In this document: positions 52,760 to 63,600 of the stretch, piece by piece | Position numbering within the stretch: position 1 is the first letter of the stretch | Layout of the letters: each line of letters opens with the position of its first letter | From: an uncultured Dokdonella sp. | GTDB lineage: Bacteria > Pseudomonadota > Gammaproteobacteria > Xanthomonadales > Rhodanobacteraceae | Direction of reading: 5' to 3' | Assembly (NCBI GenBank): GCA_934526015.1 | Contig: CAKSZY010000003.1 | Coordinates: 62,001 to 126,000 of the forward strand | Length of the DNA stretch: 64,000 nt | Notes under the pieces: generated by a model | What the model was told of the DNA's origin: nothing | The model's database searches: none | Seen by the model: the letters and a program-made list of their open reading frames with translations, nothing else | Program-made: the position numbers and the translations under genes

Positions 52760-55700
52760 ATGCGCAAGATTTCATTGCTGGCTGCGGCTGTCGCAGCCAC
52801 GCTGTCGGTCGCCCACGCGGCCGAGGGTGCCAAGATCGTCCTGCCGGCGGGTGTCAGCGCGCCGTCGGGTTACCAGCTTCTCGCCGACTACGGGAGTTTT
52901 GCCCTGTATCGCGGCAATCCCGCTGCAATGCCGCGCGGTGTCGCCGGCGCACAGGTGCTGGCCGAGGCCGACCTGCTGCAGTTCGATCGCCTGCGCATCG
53001 ACACCCAGACCTCGTCGATCATTGCGCCTCCGGGCTTCTCGCTGAACGCGCCGATCGGCGCGGCCCTGCACCTCGTCCAGTTCATCGGTCCGCTGAAGGA
53101 CGCCTGGCTCGACGAAGTTCGCGCCACCGGCGCGGTGCCGGTCCACTACATCGAAAGCAACGGCTACCTCGTGTGGGCGGATGCCGCTGCGCGTGGCGCC
53201 CTCGGCAATCTCGCCGCGCAGCGCACCACGCTGCAGTTCAGCGAGCCGCTGCCGTCCTTCGTCAAGCTCGGTGACTCGCTGTTCGCGCGCCTGCAGGGCA
53301 GCCAGGCGACCGCCGCCGGCACGCTGATCCCGATCACCGTGCAGATGTACCGCCACGCCGGCGGCGCCGCGACCAAGCAGGCGCTGGCCGCGATCGGCCT
53401 CAAGCCGGTCGTCGACTGGAATCCGATCCTCGGCTACGAGTCGGCACGCTACGAGGCGACCCTCGAGCAGGTGCGCCAGATCATCGAGCAGCCGGACGTC
53501 TACTGGGTCGGCGAGGTGCATCCGCGCAGGCTCAACGACGAGGTGCAGGCGCAGATCATCCGCGGTTACTTCAATGCCGGCCAGACCGGTCCGCAGGCGG
53601 AAGGCTATCTGCCGTGGCTCGAGGCGCTCGGCTTCTCGACCAACCCGGCCGATTACCCGATCCTCGACATCACCGACGACGGCATCGGCAATCGCACCAC
53701 CACCACCGGCGACCCGACCCTGCACGCGCTCGGCAACATCGCCAACGCCTCGCGCGTGGTGTTCAACCAGCATTGCGGTTCGGCCGCGACGAACAGCACG
53801 GTGCGCGGCCACGGCCACATCAACGCCAACATCGCCGGCGGCTACGACGTGCGCACGAATGCCACCACCCCGGGCGCGCGCTTCCCGGGCAACTACCAGC
53901 GCGGTCAGGGCATGAACCCGTGGGCGCGACTCGGCGGCACGCGCATCTTCAACTCGAGCAACGCCTTCGACCAGAGCACCTGCGGCAACACCGACATGGG
54001 CGTGATCAGCGCGAGCTATGTCGCCGGCGCGCGCATCTCGTCGAACTCCTGGGGCTGCTCGGGTTGTGCGTCCCAGTACGACGACAGCTCGCAGGCCTAT
54101 GACGCCGGCACGCGCGACGCGAATCCCGCCGCTGCCGGCAACCAGGAACTGATCACGGTCTTCTCCGCGGGCAACTCGGGTTCCGGCGCCGGCACCGTCG
54201 GCACGCCCGGCAACGGCAAGAACATGATCACCGTCGGTGCCTCGGAGAACCAGCGCCCGGTCGACGAGAACGGCAACTGGACCGACGGTTGCGCCACCGG
54301 TCCGACCGGCGCCGACAATGCGATGGACATCATCGCGTTCTCCTCGCGTGGCCCCTCGCCGGGCCAGCGCACCAAGCCCGAAGTCATCGCCCCGGGCACG
54401 CACATCACCGGCACCCAGGCGACGCCGTCGACCGGCGGCAACGTCTGTGACAGCTCGCGTCCGACCGGCAACGCCACCTATGCCGCATCGTCCGGCACCA
54501 GCCACTCGGCGCCGGCCGTTGCCGGCGTCACCTCGCTGGCCTGGTGGTGGATCGCCAACGGCCAGGGTGCGCTGACGTTCGAAGGCGGTTCGCCGTCGGC
54601 ACCGTCTCCGGCCCTGATGAAGGCATACCTGATCGCGCATCCGACCTACCTGACCGGCGCTTCCGGCAACGGCAACCTGCCGACCAATGCGCAGGGTTAC
54701 GGCATGCCGAACCTCGAGGCGATGTTCAGCGACACGCCGACCCACATCGTCAACCAGACCCAGGTGCTCGGCGCCACCGGCGAGACTTGGGAATGGATCG
54801 GCGCTGCGGTCGACCCGGCCAAGCCCGTGCGCATCGCCCTCGTCTGGACCGATGCGGCCGGCGCGATCGGCACCAGCCCGCAGGTGAACAACCTCGACCT
54901 CAAGGTCGAGTACGGTTCGTCCACCTACCTCGGCAACGTGTTCACCGGCCGCTGGAGCACCACCGGTGGCGCGGCCGACATACGCAACAACTACGAGGCG
55001 GTGTTCCTGCAGCCCGGTTCGCCGGACTCGATCAAGATCACGGTGACCGGCTTCAACATCTCCGGCGACGGCGTGCCCGGCAACGCCGACACGACCGACC
55101 AGGACTTCGCCATCGTCTGCAGCAACTGCGCGCAGAACCCGACCTTCACCCTGGCGGTCGATCCCGCGGCACTCAGCGTGTGCACGCAGGATGCGGCGTC
55201 GGTGCCGTTCAACATCAGCACCGGCTCGATCCTCGGCTTCACCACGCCTGCGAACCTGTCGGTCTCCGGCGCTCCGGCCGGCACGTCCACCGCGTTCAGC
55301 GTGAATCCGGTCCCGCTGCCCGGCAACAGCGTGCTGACGGTCGGCAATCTGGGGGCGGCTGCGGCCGGCACCTCGACCCTGACCATCACCGGCACCGCCG
55401 GCGCCGAGGTCAAGTCGCGCGAGGCGGCCCTCACCCTGTTCACCGCCGACCCGGCGGCGTTCACGCTCAGCACGCCGGCTTCCGGCGCGCAGAACGTCGC
55501 CCTGAGTCCGGTTCTGGCCTGGGCGGCTTCGGCTCAGGCGGCGGATTACTTCGTCGAGGTCGCCACCGACGCGGCGTTCACCAACGTCGTCTGGTCGGGC
55601 ACGACCACGGCGCCGACGGTGACCGTCGGCACCGCCCTCAACAGTGCCGCCACCTACTACTGGCGCGTGACGGCCGGTAATGAATGCGGCGATACCGCGG

Positions 55701-57013
55701 TCAGCGAGGCGTTCTCGTTCATCACGATCCCGCTGCCCGGCGATTGCCCGGTCGGCGTCACCCCGACCGACGTCTACACGACCGACTTCGAGGGCGACAA
55801 CTCGGCGTGGACGGCCACGGCAGCGGCCGGCACGGCCAACTGGGCGATCTCCAACGCACGCACGCACAGCGGAACCAACGCGTTCCTCGCGCAGAACGTG
55901 GCGGCGATTTCCGACCAGTTGCTGACCTCGCCGGCGATCACCCTGCCGGCCGACCAGGCGCCGCTCGCCCTGCTGTTCTGGAATCACCAGACGATCGAGG
56001 ACCAGAGCGCCACGGCGTGCTACGACGGTGCCCTGCTGCAGATCTCCACGGATGGCGGCACCACCTGGACGCAGGTGCCGGATGCGCTGTTGCAGGTCGG
56101 CCCGTACAAGGGACCGATCAGCTCCAGCTTCTCGAATCCCGCCGGTGGTTCGCGCGCCTGGTGCGGCGATCCGCAGGACTGGACGCGTTACGTCGTCAAC
56201 CTCGACACCTATGCCGGCCAGACCGTGCAGTTCCGCTTCCGCATGGCGACCGACTCGTCGGTGGGCCGCGTGCCGGATGGCTTCTACCTCGATGACCTGA
56301 AGGTGCAGGCCTGCGGCGAGGGCGGTACGCCGACCGACCTGATCTTCGCGGATGGTTTCGAGGACGGCACCGTCGTTACCGAGATCCTTGTCGACGAATA
56401 CACCGGACGCGCGATCACCGATCCGGCCGGTGGCCCGGGCGGTGCGCCGGCCAGTGCCCTGCAGACGACCCTCAGCATGACGACGATCGGTGCCGGTGCG
56501 CAGACCGCGTCGGGCAACTCCGTGGCCGAGGACTTCACGGTGCCGGCTTCCGGTTGGTCGATCAGCAAGGCGACGTTCCACACCTACCAGACGGGTTCCG
56601 GCACCACCAGCACGATCAACGACGTGCGCGTGCAGATCTTCAGCGGCACGCCGACCGGCACGCCGGTGTTCGGTGACACGACCACCAACCGCCTGACCTC
56701 GACGGCGTGGAACGGCGCCTACCGGGTGACGCAGTCGAACATGACCGACGCCTCGCGACCGCTCTACGAAGTCGTGGCCGAGTTCGATCCGCCGATCACC
56801 CTTGCGGCCGGCACGTACTGGATCGCGTGGAGCATGGGCGGCAGCGGTGCATCGGGTCCGTGGGCCCTGCCGCAGACGGTGGTCGGGCAGACCACCACCG
56901 GCAACTGCCAGCAGGCGACCACGGCCAGCGCCGGCGTTTTCCAGCCGCTGATGGACGGCGGTTCGTTGACCCCGATCGGTTGCACCTTCGTGCTCGAAGG
57001 CACGGCGCCGTAA
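52760..57013 (+). CDS. Secreted S8 (subtilisin-like) serine peptidase
   Basis: Protein of 1417 aa with a signal peptide ([19 protein letters not shown]). A propeptide-like stretch runs to about 290. The S8 domain follows with Asp306 (DITDDGIG), His351 ([13 protein letters not shown]), the oxyanion Asn in [10 protein letters not shown] and Ser581 ([13 protein letters not shown]). After it come a beta-rich domain, a fibronectin III-like domain ([26 protein letters not shown]), a jelly-roll-like region ([14 protein letters not shown]) and DLIFADGFE near residue 1193. A final beta-rich domain of about 215 residues ends the protein. It would be released or held at the surface and degrade extracellular protein. 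The start at 52760 follows a GGGG site. Confidence 0.9.
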   Translation: MRKISLLAAAVAATLSVAHAAEGAKIVLPAGVSAPSGYQLLADYGSFALYRGNPAAMPRGVAGAQVLAEADLLQFDRLRIDTQTSSIIAPPGFSLNAPIGAALHLVQFIGPLKDAWLDEVRATGAVPVHYIESNGYLVWADAAARGALGNLAAQRTTLQFSEPLPSFVKLGDSLFARLQGSQATAAGTLIPITVQMYRHAGGAATKQALAAIGLKPVVDWNPILGYESARYEATLEQVRQIIEQPDVYWVGEVHPRRLNDEVQAQIIRGYFNAGQTGPQAEGYLPWLEALGFSTNPADYPILDITDDGIGNRTTTTGDPTLHALGNIANASRVVFNQHCGSAATNSTVRGHGHINANIAGGYDVRTNATTPGARFPGNYQRGQGMNPWARLGGTRIFNSSNAFDQSTCGNTDMGVISASYVAGARISSNSWGCSGCASQYDDSSQAYDAGTRDANPAAAGNQELITVFSAGNSGSGAGTVGTPGNGKNMITVGASENQRPVDENGNWTDGCATGPTGADNAMDIIAFSSRGPSPGQRTKPEVIAPGTHITGTQATPSTGGNVCDSSRPTGNATYAASSGTSHSAPAVAGVTSLAWWWIANGQGALTFEGGSPSAPSPALMKAYLIAHPTYLTGASGNGNLPTNAQGYGMPNLEAMFSDTPTHIVNQTQVLGATGETWEWIGAAVDPAKPVRIALVWTDAAGAIGTSPQVNNLDLKVEYGSSTYLGNVFTGRWSTTGGAADIRNNYEAVFLQPGSPDSIKITVTGFNISGDGVPGNADTTDQDFAIVCSNCAQNPTFTLAVDPAALSVCTQDAASVPFNISTGSILGFTTPANLSVSGAPAGTSTAFSVNPVPLPGNSVLTVGNLGAAAAGTSTLTITGTAGAEVKSREAALTLFTADPAAFTLSTPASGAQNVALSPVLAWAASAQAADYFVEVATDAAFTNVVWSGTTTAPTVTVGTALNSAATYYWRVTAGNECGDTAVSEAFSFITIPLPGDCPVGVTPTDVYTTDFEGDNSAWTATAAAGTANWAISNARTHSGTNAFLAQNVAAISDQLLTSPAITLPADQAPLALLFWNHQTIEDQSATACYDGALLQISTDGGTTWTQVPDALLQVGPYKGPISSSFSNPAGGSRAWCGDPQDWTRYVVNLDTYAGQTVQFRFRMATDSSVGRVPDGFYLDDLKVQACGEGGTPTDLIFADGFEDGTVVTEILVDEYTGRAITDPAGGPGGAPASALQTTLSMTTIGAGAQTASGNSVAEDFTVPASGWSISKATFHTYQTGSGTTSTINDVRVQIFSGTPTGTPVFGDTTTNRLTSTAWNGAYRVTQSNMTDASRPLYEVVAEFDPPITLAAGTYWIAWSMGGSGASGPWALPQTVVGQTTTGNCQQATTASAGVFQPLMDGGSLTPIGCTFVLEGTAP

Positions 57014-57071
57014 GCGACTCCCGCCCGACTGGAAGCGGCGCTGCATGATCGCCGTTTCCGGTTCCCTTCCG

Positions 57072-57104
57072 AAGCTGCCGGCCGCAAGGCCGGCAGCTTT
57101 TTTT
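57072..57104 (+). terminator. Rho-independent terminator of the protease gene
   Basis: A 10-bp perfect stem, GCTGCCGGCC-GCAA-GGCCGGCAGC (57074-57097), is followed by seven T residues. It starts about 60 bases after the protease stop and is the strongest terminator seen in the window. Confidence 0.93.
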
Positions 57105-57331
57105 GTGGGCCGCGCGATTCCTGAAAGCGCGCAGCGCGCGATGAGCGCGACCCGATTGCGCTGTTCCGGCAGTCGGCAGAACGACGTTGCCGTCGGCAAG
57201 GGCGCGCTGGGCCGGTGTCAGGCGGGTCGACGGCGGCCGCTTGCCGGCTGCCGGCGATTCCCGGCCGGGTCCTGTGGCGACGGGCCGCTTGCTATGCTTC
57301 GCGCCAGGCGCGGCAGGCCGCAGCGAGCGCA
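57105..57331. other. Gene-free region ahead of the ECF sigma gene
   Basis: Together with the terminator, this makes up a gap of more than 300 bases between the protease and the sigma factor gene. Apart from that terminator I see no repeat or RNA. It should hold the promoter of the sigma gene, which I could not place. Confidence 0.4.
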
Positions 57332-57895
57332 ATGGCAGATTCCAGCTTCGACGTCACCGAAATCACCAGCCTGCTCGAACGCTGCGGGCAGGGCGACGGC
57401 GCCGCGCATGACCGCCTCACCCCGATCCTCTACGCCGAGCTGAAGGCGCTCGCCGCGCGTGCCCTACGCAGCGAACGCGAAGGCCACACCCTGCAGACGA
57501 CGGCCCTCGTCAACGAAGCCTGGCTGCGCCTCCTCGGCGACGAAGCGGCGGCATCCGCGAACCGCGCGCAATTCGCCGCGCTGGCCGCGCAGGCGATGCG
57601 CCGCGTGCTGGTCGACCACGCGCGTCGCCGTCATGCCGCCAAGCGGCCCGATCCGGCACAGCGCATCGACATCGAGGAGATCGACCTGCCGACCGACGAG
57701 GTCGATCTCGTCGGTCTCGACGGCGCCCTCGATCGCCTCGCCGAACTCAGCCCGCGCCAGGCCCGGGTGGTCGACCTCAAGTTCTTCGGCGGCCTCGAAC
57801 TCGAACAGATCGCCGACCTGCTCGACATCGCCCGGCCGACCGTCGTGCGCGACTGGCGCATGGCCCGGGCCTGGCTGCAGCGCGAACTGCAGTAG
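57332..57895 (+). CDS. ECF-type sigma factor (Sig-70_X6-like)
   Basis: Sigma factor of 187 aa with region 2 (YAELKALAARALRSEREGHTLQTTALVNEAWLRLL), the MRRVLVDHARRRHAAKR signature typical of the ECF group often paired with Ser/Thr kinases, and region 4 (LSPRQARVVDLKFFGGLELEQIADLLDIARPTVVRDWRMARAWLQREL). No kinase or anti-sigma factor gene adjoins it here. The start at 57332 has only a weak ribosome site. It may control the neighbouring secreted protein genes; that is a guess from position. Confidence 0.88.
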   Translation: MADSSFDVTEITSLLERCGQGDGAAHDRLTPILYAELKALAARALRSEREGHTLQTTALVNEAWLRLLGDEAAASANRAQFAALAAQAMRRVLVDHARRRHAAKRPDPAQRIDIEEIDLPTDEVDLVGLDGALDRLAELSPRQARVVDLKFFGGLELEQIADLLDIARPTVVRDWRMARAWLQRELQ

Positions 57896-57925
57896 GCCCG
57901 CGGCCAATGGCGCGGCGAGGTCGCA

Positions 57926-60622
57926 TCATTCGTCCGCTTCGAACCCCGAAGCGAACAAGCTGTCGTCGATCCACGACATCGTCACCACGCGGGCACTGCT
58001 GTCGACTCCGTTGACATTGACATAGACCCGATAGACACCGGCCATCAGCGAGGCCGGATCGAAGGGATCGTGGCGCAGGAGCATGGACGTCCGGTAGGCC
58101 AGGTCCGACCACGGGATCGAAGCATCCGGGGCGAGCGCGAACATCTGCTGGTTGTCGATGCGCTGCAGGCGCAGCTGCGGCGCGTTGGTCGGTGCACTGC
58201 CGCTGCTGCCGCTGGAACCTTCGCTGCCGGCCACGCTTTCATCCGGAAAGCGCAGCGATCCGCGCAGCCCCTGGCCGCCCAGATCGAAGTATCCGGGCAA
58301 GCTCAGGTTCGATGGGACCACGCTGAACACGGGCTTCTGGCCGAGGAGAACGTCGGCGAAAGCACTGCGCAGCCGGAGCTCGGCGCTGGCCAGGGTGCCG
58401 GACGCGCCGTTGCCGCCGGCGATCAGCAGTCGGCCGCGCGGCGTCAACGCGATTCCGGCCTGGGCACGGGCGCTCGCCAGGGTCGGGCCCGGCGTGAAGC
58501 TGGCGGTCGCCGGATCGAAGACCTCGGTCGTCGCCAGCGGCGCTCCCGAGCTTCCGCTGCCGCCGGCGACGAGGACCACCCCGCTCGGAAGCACGTGGAG
58601 AGCCGCATCGGCACGCGCGGTCGCGAGATTGCCGGCCGGCGTGAACGTCCCGGTCGCCGGATCGAACAGTTCGGCGCTGGCCAGCGGGGCGGATGCCGGG
58701 TTGCGTCCACCGGCGATCAGCACCTTGCCGTTCGGCAGCAGCGCCGTCATCGCGGCGCGGCGCGCGGTGGCCAGCGACCCGGGGACGGGGCTGAAGCTGC
58801 GCGTCGCCGGATCGAAGCGTTCCGCACTGGCCAGCAATCCGCCCGTGCCCTGGCCGCCGGCGACGAGCACGCTGCCGTCCGGCAGCAACACCGTGCTTGC
58901 CTGCGAGCGTGCCGTCGCCAGCGCGCCGGCGGTGCGGAACATCCCGGTGCGGCCGTCGAAGGTCTCGCTACTGGCGATCGGGCCGTTGGCATCGCTTCCG
59001 CCCACCACCAGCAAGCGACCGTCCGCGAGCAGGGTGGATCCCGCCGAATGCCGTGCCTGCCAGAGCGGACGCGCGTTGGTCGAGAAGGTCTGCGTCTGCG
59101 GATGGAAGCGCTCGGCGCTTGCCAGCGGCGCCCCGGCGGGCGAACGCCCGCCGACGAGGATGACGCTGCCGTCCGCCAGCAAGGCCGAGGCTGCGGCCTC
59201 GCGCGCCTGCGCCATCGATCCGGCTGCGGAGAACGTGCCGGTGGATTCGTCGTAGACCTCGGCTGAAGCGAGCACGTTGCTGCCGTTGCGGCCCCCGGCG
59301 AACAGCACGCGTCCGCTGGTCAGGATGCTGACTGCGGCACCGGCACGCGGCGTGGTCATTGCGCCGGATTGCGTGACCGAGGTCCAGATGGATTGGTCGA
59401 GCAGTTCCGAGCTGGCGAGCAGCGTTCCGCCCTGGTTGTTGTTCGGCGGCGGCACGTAGCCGCCGGCGACGAGGACCCGCCCGCTCGGCAACAGGCTCAC
59501 CGATGCCGAGGATCGGGCCGTGGCGAGCGGCGCCTCGGTCGTGAACGTGCCGGTTTCCGGGTTGTAGCTTTCGATCGATGCGGTTGCGGCGAACTGCGCA
59601 CTCTGGCCGCCGATCACCAGCACCCGCCCGTTCGGCAGAAGCACGGCGCCGGCATTGGCCCGAGCGGTCGCCATCGAGCCGGTAGTCGCCACCCAATTGC
59701 CCGGGCCCGGCCGGAAGAGCAGGGCGGTGGCGGTGTATGGCTCGAAGCTCCTCGAACCACCGGCCATCAGCACGGTCTGGTTGGTCAGCAGGACCAGGCT
59801 GGCGTTGTAGCGCCCGCCGCCAGCCAGCGAGGCAACACTGCCGAACATGCCGGTGGACGGATCATAGATTTCCGAAGTGTCGACGTAGGCCCCTTCCCAC
59901 TCGTCGAGGCCGCCCGCGATCAGGACCCGGCCGTCGGCCAGCAGCACGGCGCTCGCGCGCGTGCGTCGCGTCGACATCGAACCGGTGGCGTAGAACGTGC
60001 CGCTGGCCGGATCGTAGATCTCCGCACTGGCGAGCGTGCCCACGCCGGGATCGCCGCCGACGCCACCGCCGTTGCCGCCGTCCGTGCCGCCGGCGACCAG
60101 CACGCGCCCGTCCGACAGCAACGTGGCGGTCGCGCCGTGACGGCGGGTGGCGAGGAAGCCGGTGGTCGAGGATTGCAAGGTCACCGGATCGAACAGTTCG
60201 GCACTGCGCAGGCTCGAGGAGCTGCCGACGGCCTCGCGGCCACCGGCGATCAGCACCTTTCCGTTCGGCAACGGCACGCTGACCGCTTCCTGGCGCGGTT
60301 CCGTCATCTGCAGCAGGCCGGCACCCGAGAACGCGCCGCGCGCCGGATCGTAGATCTCGATCGCGGCCGTCGTCGTCGGCGAGCCGAGACCGCCGGCGAC
60401 GAGGACGCGTCCGTCGGGGAGGACCGCGGTCGAGGCGTTGGTGCGGCGTGCCGCGAGTTCACCGGTCGGCGAAACGCCGACGGCGGACGCCAGCGCCGGC
60501 ATCGCGGCGAGCAGCACGAGTGCGCGCGTCAGTTGACGGACCCGCCGGATGCGGCCGGCGGGCTCCGCGTGTGCCGGAGTTTCGTTCATGCTGTCGATTC
60601 GTGGTGGGTTGCAGTCGTTCAT
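57926..60622 (-). CDS. Secreted kelch-repeat beta-propeller protein
   Basis: Protein of 898 aa. GAGG 6 bases ahead supports the start at 60622, which gives a signal peptide (RRVRQLTRALVLLAAMPALASA). It contains fourteen kelch units of about 50 residues of the form ATAR.A....LLP.GRVLVAGG......LASAE.YDPATG.F. This number could form two seven-bladed propellers. A C-terminal beta domain follows (FSVVPSNLSLPGYFDLGGQGLRGSLRF, YRVYVNVNGVDSSARVVTM), and the last residues are DSLFASGFEADE. It is probably an extracellular binding protein. It starts 8 bases after the stop of the upstream FG-GAP gene. Confidence 0.85.
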   Translation of the reverse strand: MNDCNPPRIDSMNETPAHAEPAGRIRRVRQLTRALVLLAAMPALASAVGVSPTGELAARRTNASTAVLPDGRVLVAGGLGSPTTTAAIEIYDPARGAFSGAGLLQMTEPRQEAVSVPLPNGKVLIAGGREAVGSSSSLRSAELFDPVTLQSSTTGFLATRRHGATATLLSDGRVLVAGGTDGGNGGGVGGDPGVGTLASAEIYDPASGTFYATGSMSTRRTRASAVLLADGRVLIAGGLDEWEGAYVDTSEIYDPSTGMFGSVASLAGGGRYNASLVLLTNQTVLMAGGSRSFEPYTATALLFRPGPGNWVATTGSMATARANAGAVLLPNGRVLVIGGQSAQFAATASIESYNPETGTFTTEAPLATARSSASVSLLPSGRVLVAGGYVPPPNNNQGGTLLASSELLDQSIWTSVTQSGAMTTPRAGAAVSILTSGRVLFAGGRNGSNVLASAEVYDESTGTFSAAGSMAQAREAAASALLADGSVILVGGRSPAGAPLASAERFHPQTQTFSTNARPLWQARHSAGSTLLADGRLLVVGGSDANGPIASSETFDGRTGMFRTAGALATARSQASTVLLPDGSVLVAGGQGTGGLLASAERFDPATRSFSPVPGSLATARRAAMTALLPNGKVLIAGGRNPASAPLASAELFDPATGTFTPAGNLATARADAALHVLPSGVVLVAGGSGSSGAPLATTEVFDPATASFTPGPTLASARAQAGIALTPRGRLLIAGGNGASGTLASAELRLRSAFADVLLGQKPVFSVVPSNLSLPGYFDLGGQGLRGSLRFPDESVAGSEGSSGSSGSAPTNAPQLRLQRIDNQQMFALAPDASIPWSDLAYRTSMLLRHDPFDPASLMAGVYRVYVNVNGVDSSARVVTMSWIDDSLFASGFEADE

Positions 60623-60630
60623 GCCGGGCC

Positions 60631-63600
60631 TCAGTCGAAGTCGTCGGCGAAGATGCGATCGCCGAAGCATTGGGTCGGGACGTTCGCACGCGTCCACATG
60701 CCGGTCGTTCCTTCCTGGACGATGTAGTCGACCGCATAGGCTTCGTGCAGGTAGCCGGTGTCGGAGCGGTCCGGCAGGGTGTAGGCGTAGGGGCGCGGTC
60801 GGTAGCGGCACGGTGTGGCGAGGGCTTGATTGGTGAAGCCGCCGATCGATCCGCTGATGTCGAGGCCCGTGCCCCAGTAGGTCGAGTTCTGCGTGTCGCG
60901 GGTGATGCCCTTGGTGAATTCGTAGGCGATGCCGGCGATCACCTTGACGATGAAGCCGGCGGAAAAATCGAACTGCGCGCCGACCCGGGTCGAATTGTCG
61001 ATGCTCGTCACCGTGCCGGTGATCGAGCCGGACTCCTGGCTGAGGCTCCAGTAGATCTCCGTGGTCCCGCCGACGGCGATGGTCGACCAGATGTCGCGGT
61101 TCGGCAGCTGTCCATGGTTCGAGCAGGCGCCGTAGCTGTCGCCGGGCTGCGGCGCGCGCCAGCCACCGGAGCCGTTCCACAGCAGGTCGCCGCGCATCTG
61201 GACCTCGGCGAAGCGGCTGGCCGCCGCGTTCCAGACCAGCGCCTTGAAGCGGCCGTCGCCGGCGATCGGATCGCATACCGATTGCGGATACGACGGCGGG
61301 TCCACGTGGACATCGCCGAACACCTGGATTTCCGCCACGCGCAGGTTCACGGCGGTGGTCCCGGGATGCTGCAGGCGGATGTAGCGCGCGCGCAGCAGAT
61401 TCGACGGCGATTCCGGATCGCGCGTCCACACGTTCCAGCGGTCGTACGAGACCGCATCCCCGGTCTCCGGCGCAAAGGTCGTGATGCCCGCACCGGACGG
61501 CACACCGGTCGCGGTCATCGGCGTGCGCGATGCATAGAGGTGATAGCCCTGCAGGTCGATGGCGTCTCCGGGCGTCGGAAAGATGCGGATATTGGAGATT
61601 TCGCGGAGGCTGCCGAGATCGATCTCGACGTAAGGACGGACACTGGCCGCCGCAGCCGTTGCACTCGTGTCGAAGCGGCCATCGGTCAGCTTGTCGGCGC
61701 CGTTGTCGGCGGAGAAGGCGACATTCGCCGTGGCCTGGCGGAACAGGGCAAGGCTGGCCCAGTCACGATGCAGCGGTACCCATTGCGCGGGCTTGTGGCC
61801 GAGCAGCTGGACGCCGGCGGCCGGTACCGCGGTGTCCCACTCCAAGGCATCGGTGCCGGCGACGATGCGGCTGTCTTCGATGCGCTCGCACAGGCGCATC
61901 TTGCTGTTCGGGTCGAGCCCCGAGCTGGCGCGCCGGACGTCGTACTGGTAGCAGTTGAACGCGTTTTCCTCGGTGATGACCAGTGCCTCGCCCTGGGTCT
62001 GTACCTGCCCCTGGTCGACGGACAGGCTGGTTTCCTCGCCGTGGATCTCGCCCCTCGATTTCTGCCAGTTCGCCCCCGCGGTGAAGGCGACCGAGGCCTC
62101 GACGGTATAGGCGAGGTTGTCGGGCGTGCCGACCTCGACGCCGACGTAGCCCGACACATCGTGCGAGGTGTAGCTGCCCGACTGCGTCTCGGCGCTGGTC
62201 GTGCCGGACTCCGACTGCCCCCAGCTGGACTCCTTCGAGGCAGCGGCCTGCTCGACACCGAAATACGGGGGCAGCCAGACCACCTGGCGCAGCTGCGGTT
62301 CGAACACGGTCAGGCACTCGTTGCCGAGCATGCCGTGCAGCGAATCGCCGTCGAAATCGCTGCCGACGAGTTCCATGGCCGTCAATCCGTTGAAGGCGAC
62401 GTTCGACTCTTCCGCATGCGTGCCGGCAAACGAGGCCGGATCGGTCGGGTTGATCAATTGCCAGCGCGAACGCAGCACCTTGCCATTGGTGTTGCGCGCC
62501 ACCGTCAGCACTTCATGGGTGCCGTCGCGGTTCATGTCGCCGGCGGTGGCATGGACGTGGGAAAGGTCGTTGAAACTCGGTACCTGGTAGGAGGCCGAGT
62601 AGGTCGCGTTGCCGAGGCCGTAGCTGTAGCTCGGGGAGATGCCGCCTTCGCTCGATCCCGCACTGATGACCACCGTCGTCGCGTAGGTCTTCGTCACGTT
62701 GCCGGCATAGCTCGCGGTCAGCGTGATCGTGTAGGTTCCAGTCGTGGTGTACTGATGGGTGACGTCGACGCCGTGCAGGACGCCGGTGTTGTCGCCGAAG
62801 TTCCAGCTGTAGCCCGTGGCGCCGCCGGTCGAGGTGTTGCGGAGGTTGACCGTGGTGCCGGTGGTGATGTACCGGAAGCCGGCTTTCGGGTCGACCGTCG
62901 GCGCGAATGCCTCGACCGTCAGGCTTTCGTTGCCGGGGTTCGATCGGGCGAGGATGATCTCGCTCCGCAGGCTGTCGCCGACCTGGCCGAGCACCGCCTC
63001 GAAGCTTGCCGGACCGTTCTCGTTCTGGCCCTGCGCCAGGCGGCTCGCATCGTAGTGGCTGTCGTCGCCGGCAACGCCGGGCGTGCGGTCGTAGAGCTCG
63101 ATTCCGGTGATGTGCTTGTTCTCGTCACGCTCGGTGGTGAAGTGGGTCAGGCGCTGGGTGATGTAGTCGTAACTCGATTCGCGGTGCTGGATGTGCAGGA
63201 CCAGTTCTGCAGCGGCGCTGTCGACGACGTCGCCGGCATCGGCCTCGATGCGCACGATGCCGTTGCCGTTGCTGCCGAATGTGCCGCCGACGTCGGAAAC
63301 GAACAGCGCGCTGCCGATGTTGACCGCACCGCCGGTGACCGGAAGCGCGGAAGTCGTCGGCTCGTATTCGAGCAAGTCGAAATGAAGGTCGCGGTTGTTG
63401 CCGGGATTGATCTCGCTGACGACGACGAGCTGGTCGTGCCCGCTCAACAGCATGTCGCCCGCGGTGAAACCGACCGACGCACCGACCGCGCCGGCCTTCT
63501 GCCAGGAACCGGCCGCCTGGTTGTCGGCCTGGGCGATGTTGCCGCTGGCGTCGCCCTGCAGCACGTACACCTGCACGGCGCCGGCCAGGGTGCGCACCAT

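Noticed and set aside
52772..57199. A 1475-codon minus-strand frame opposite the S8 protease
   Set aside because: No conserved segment, whereas the plus-strand frame has a complete subtilisin triad and a signal peptide.
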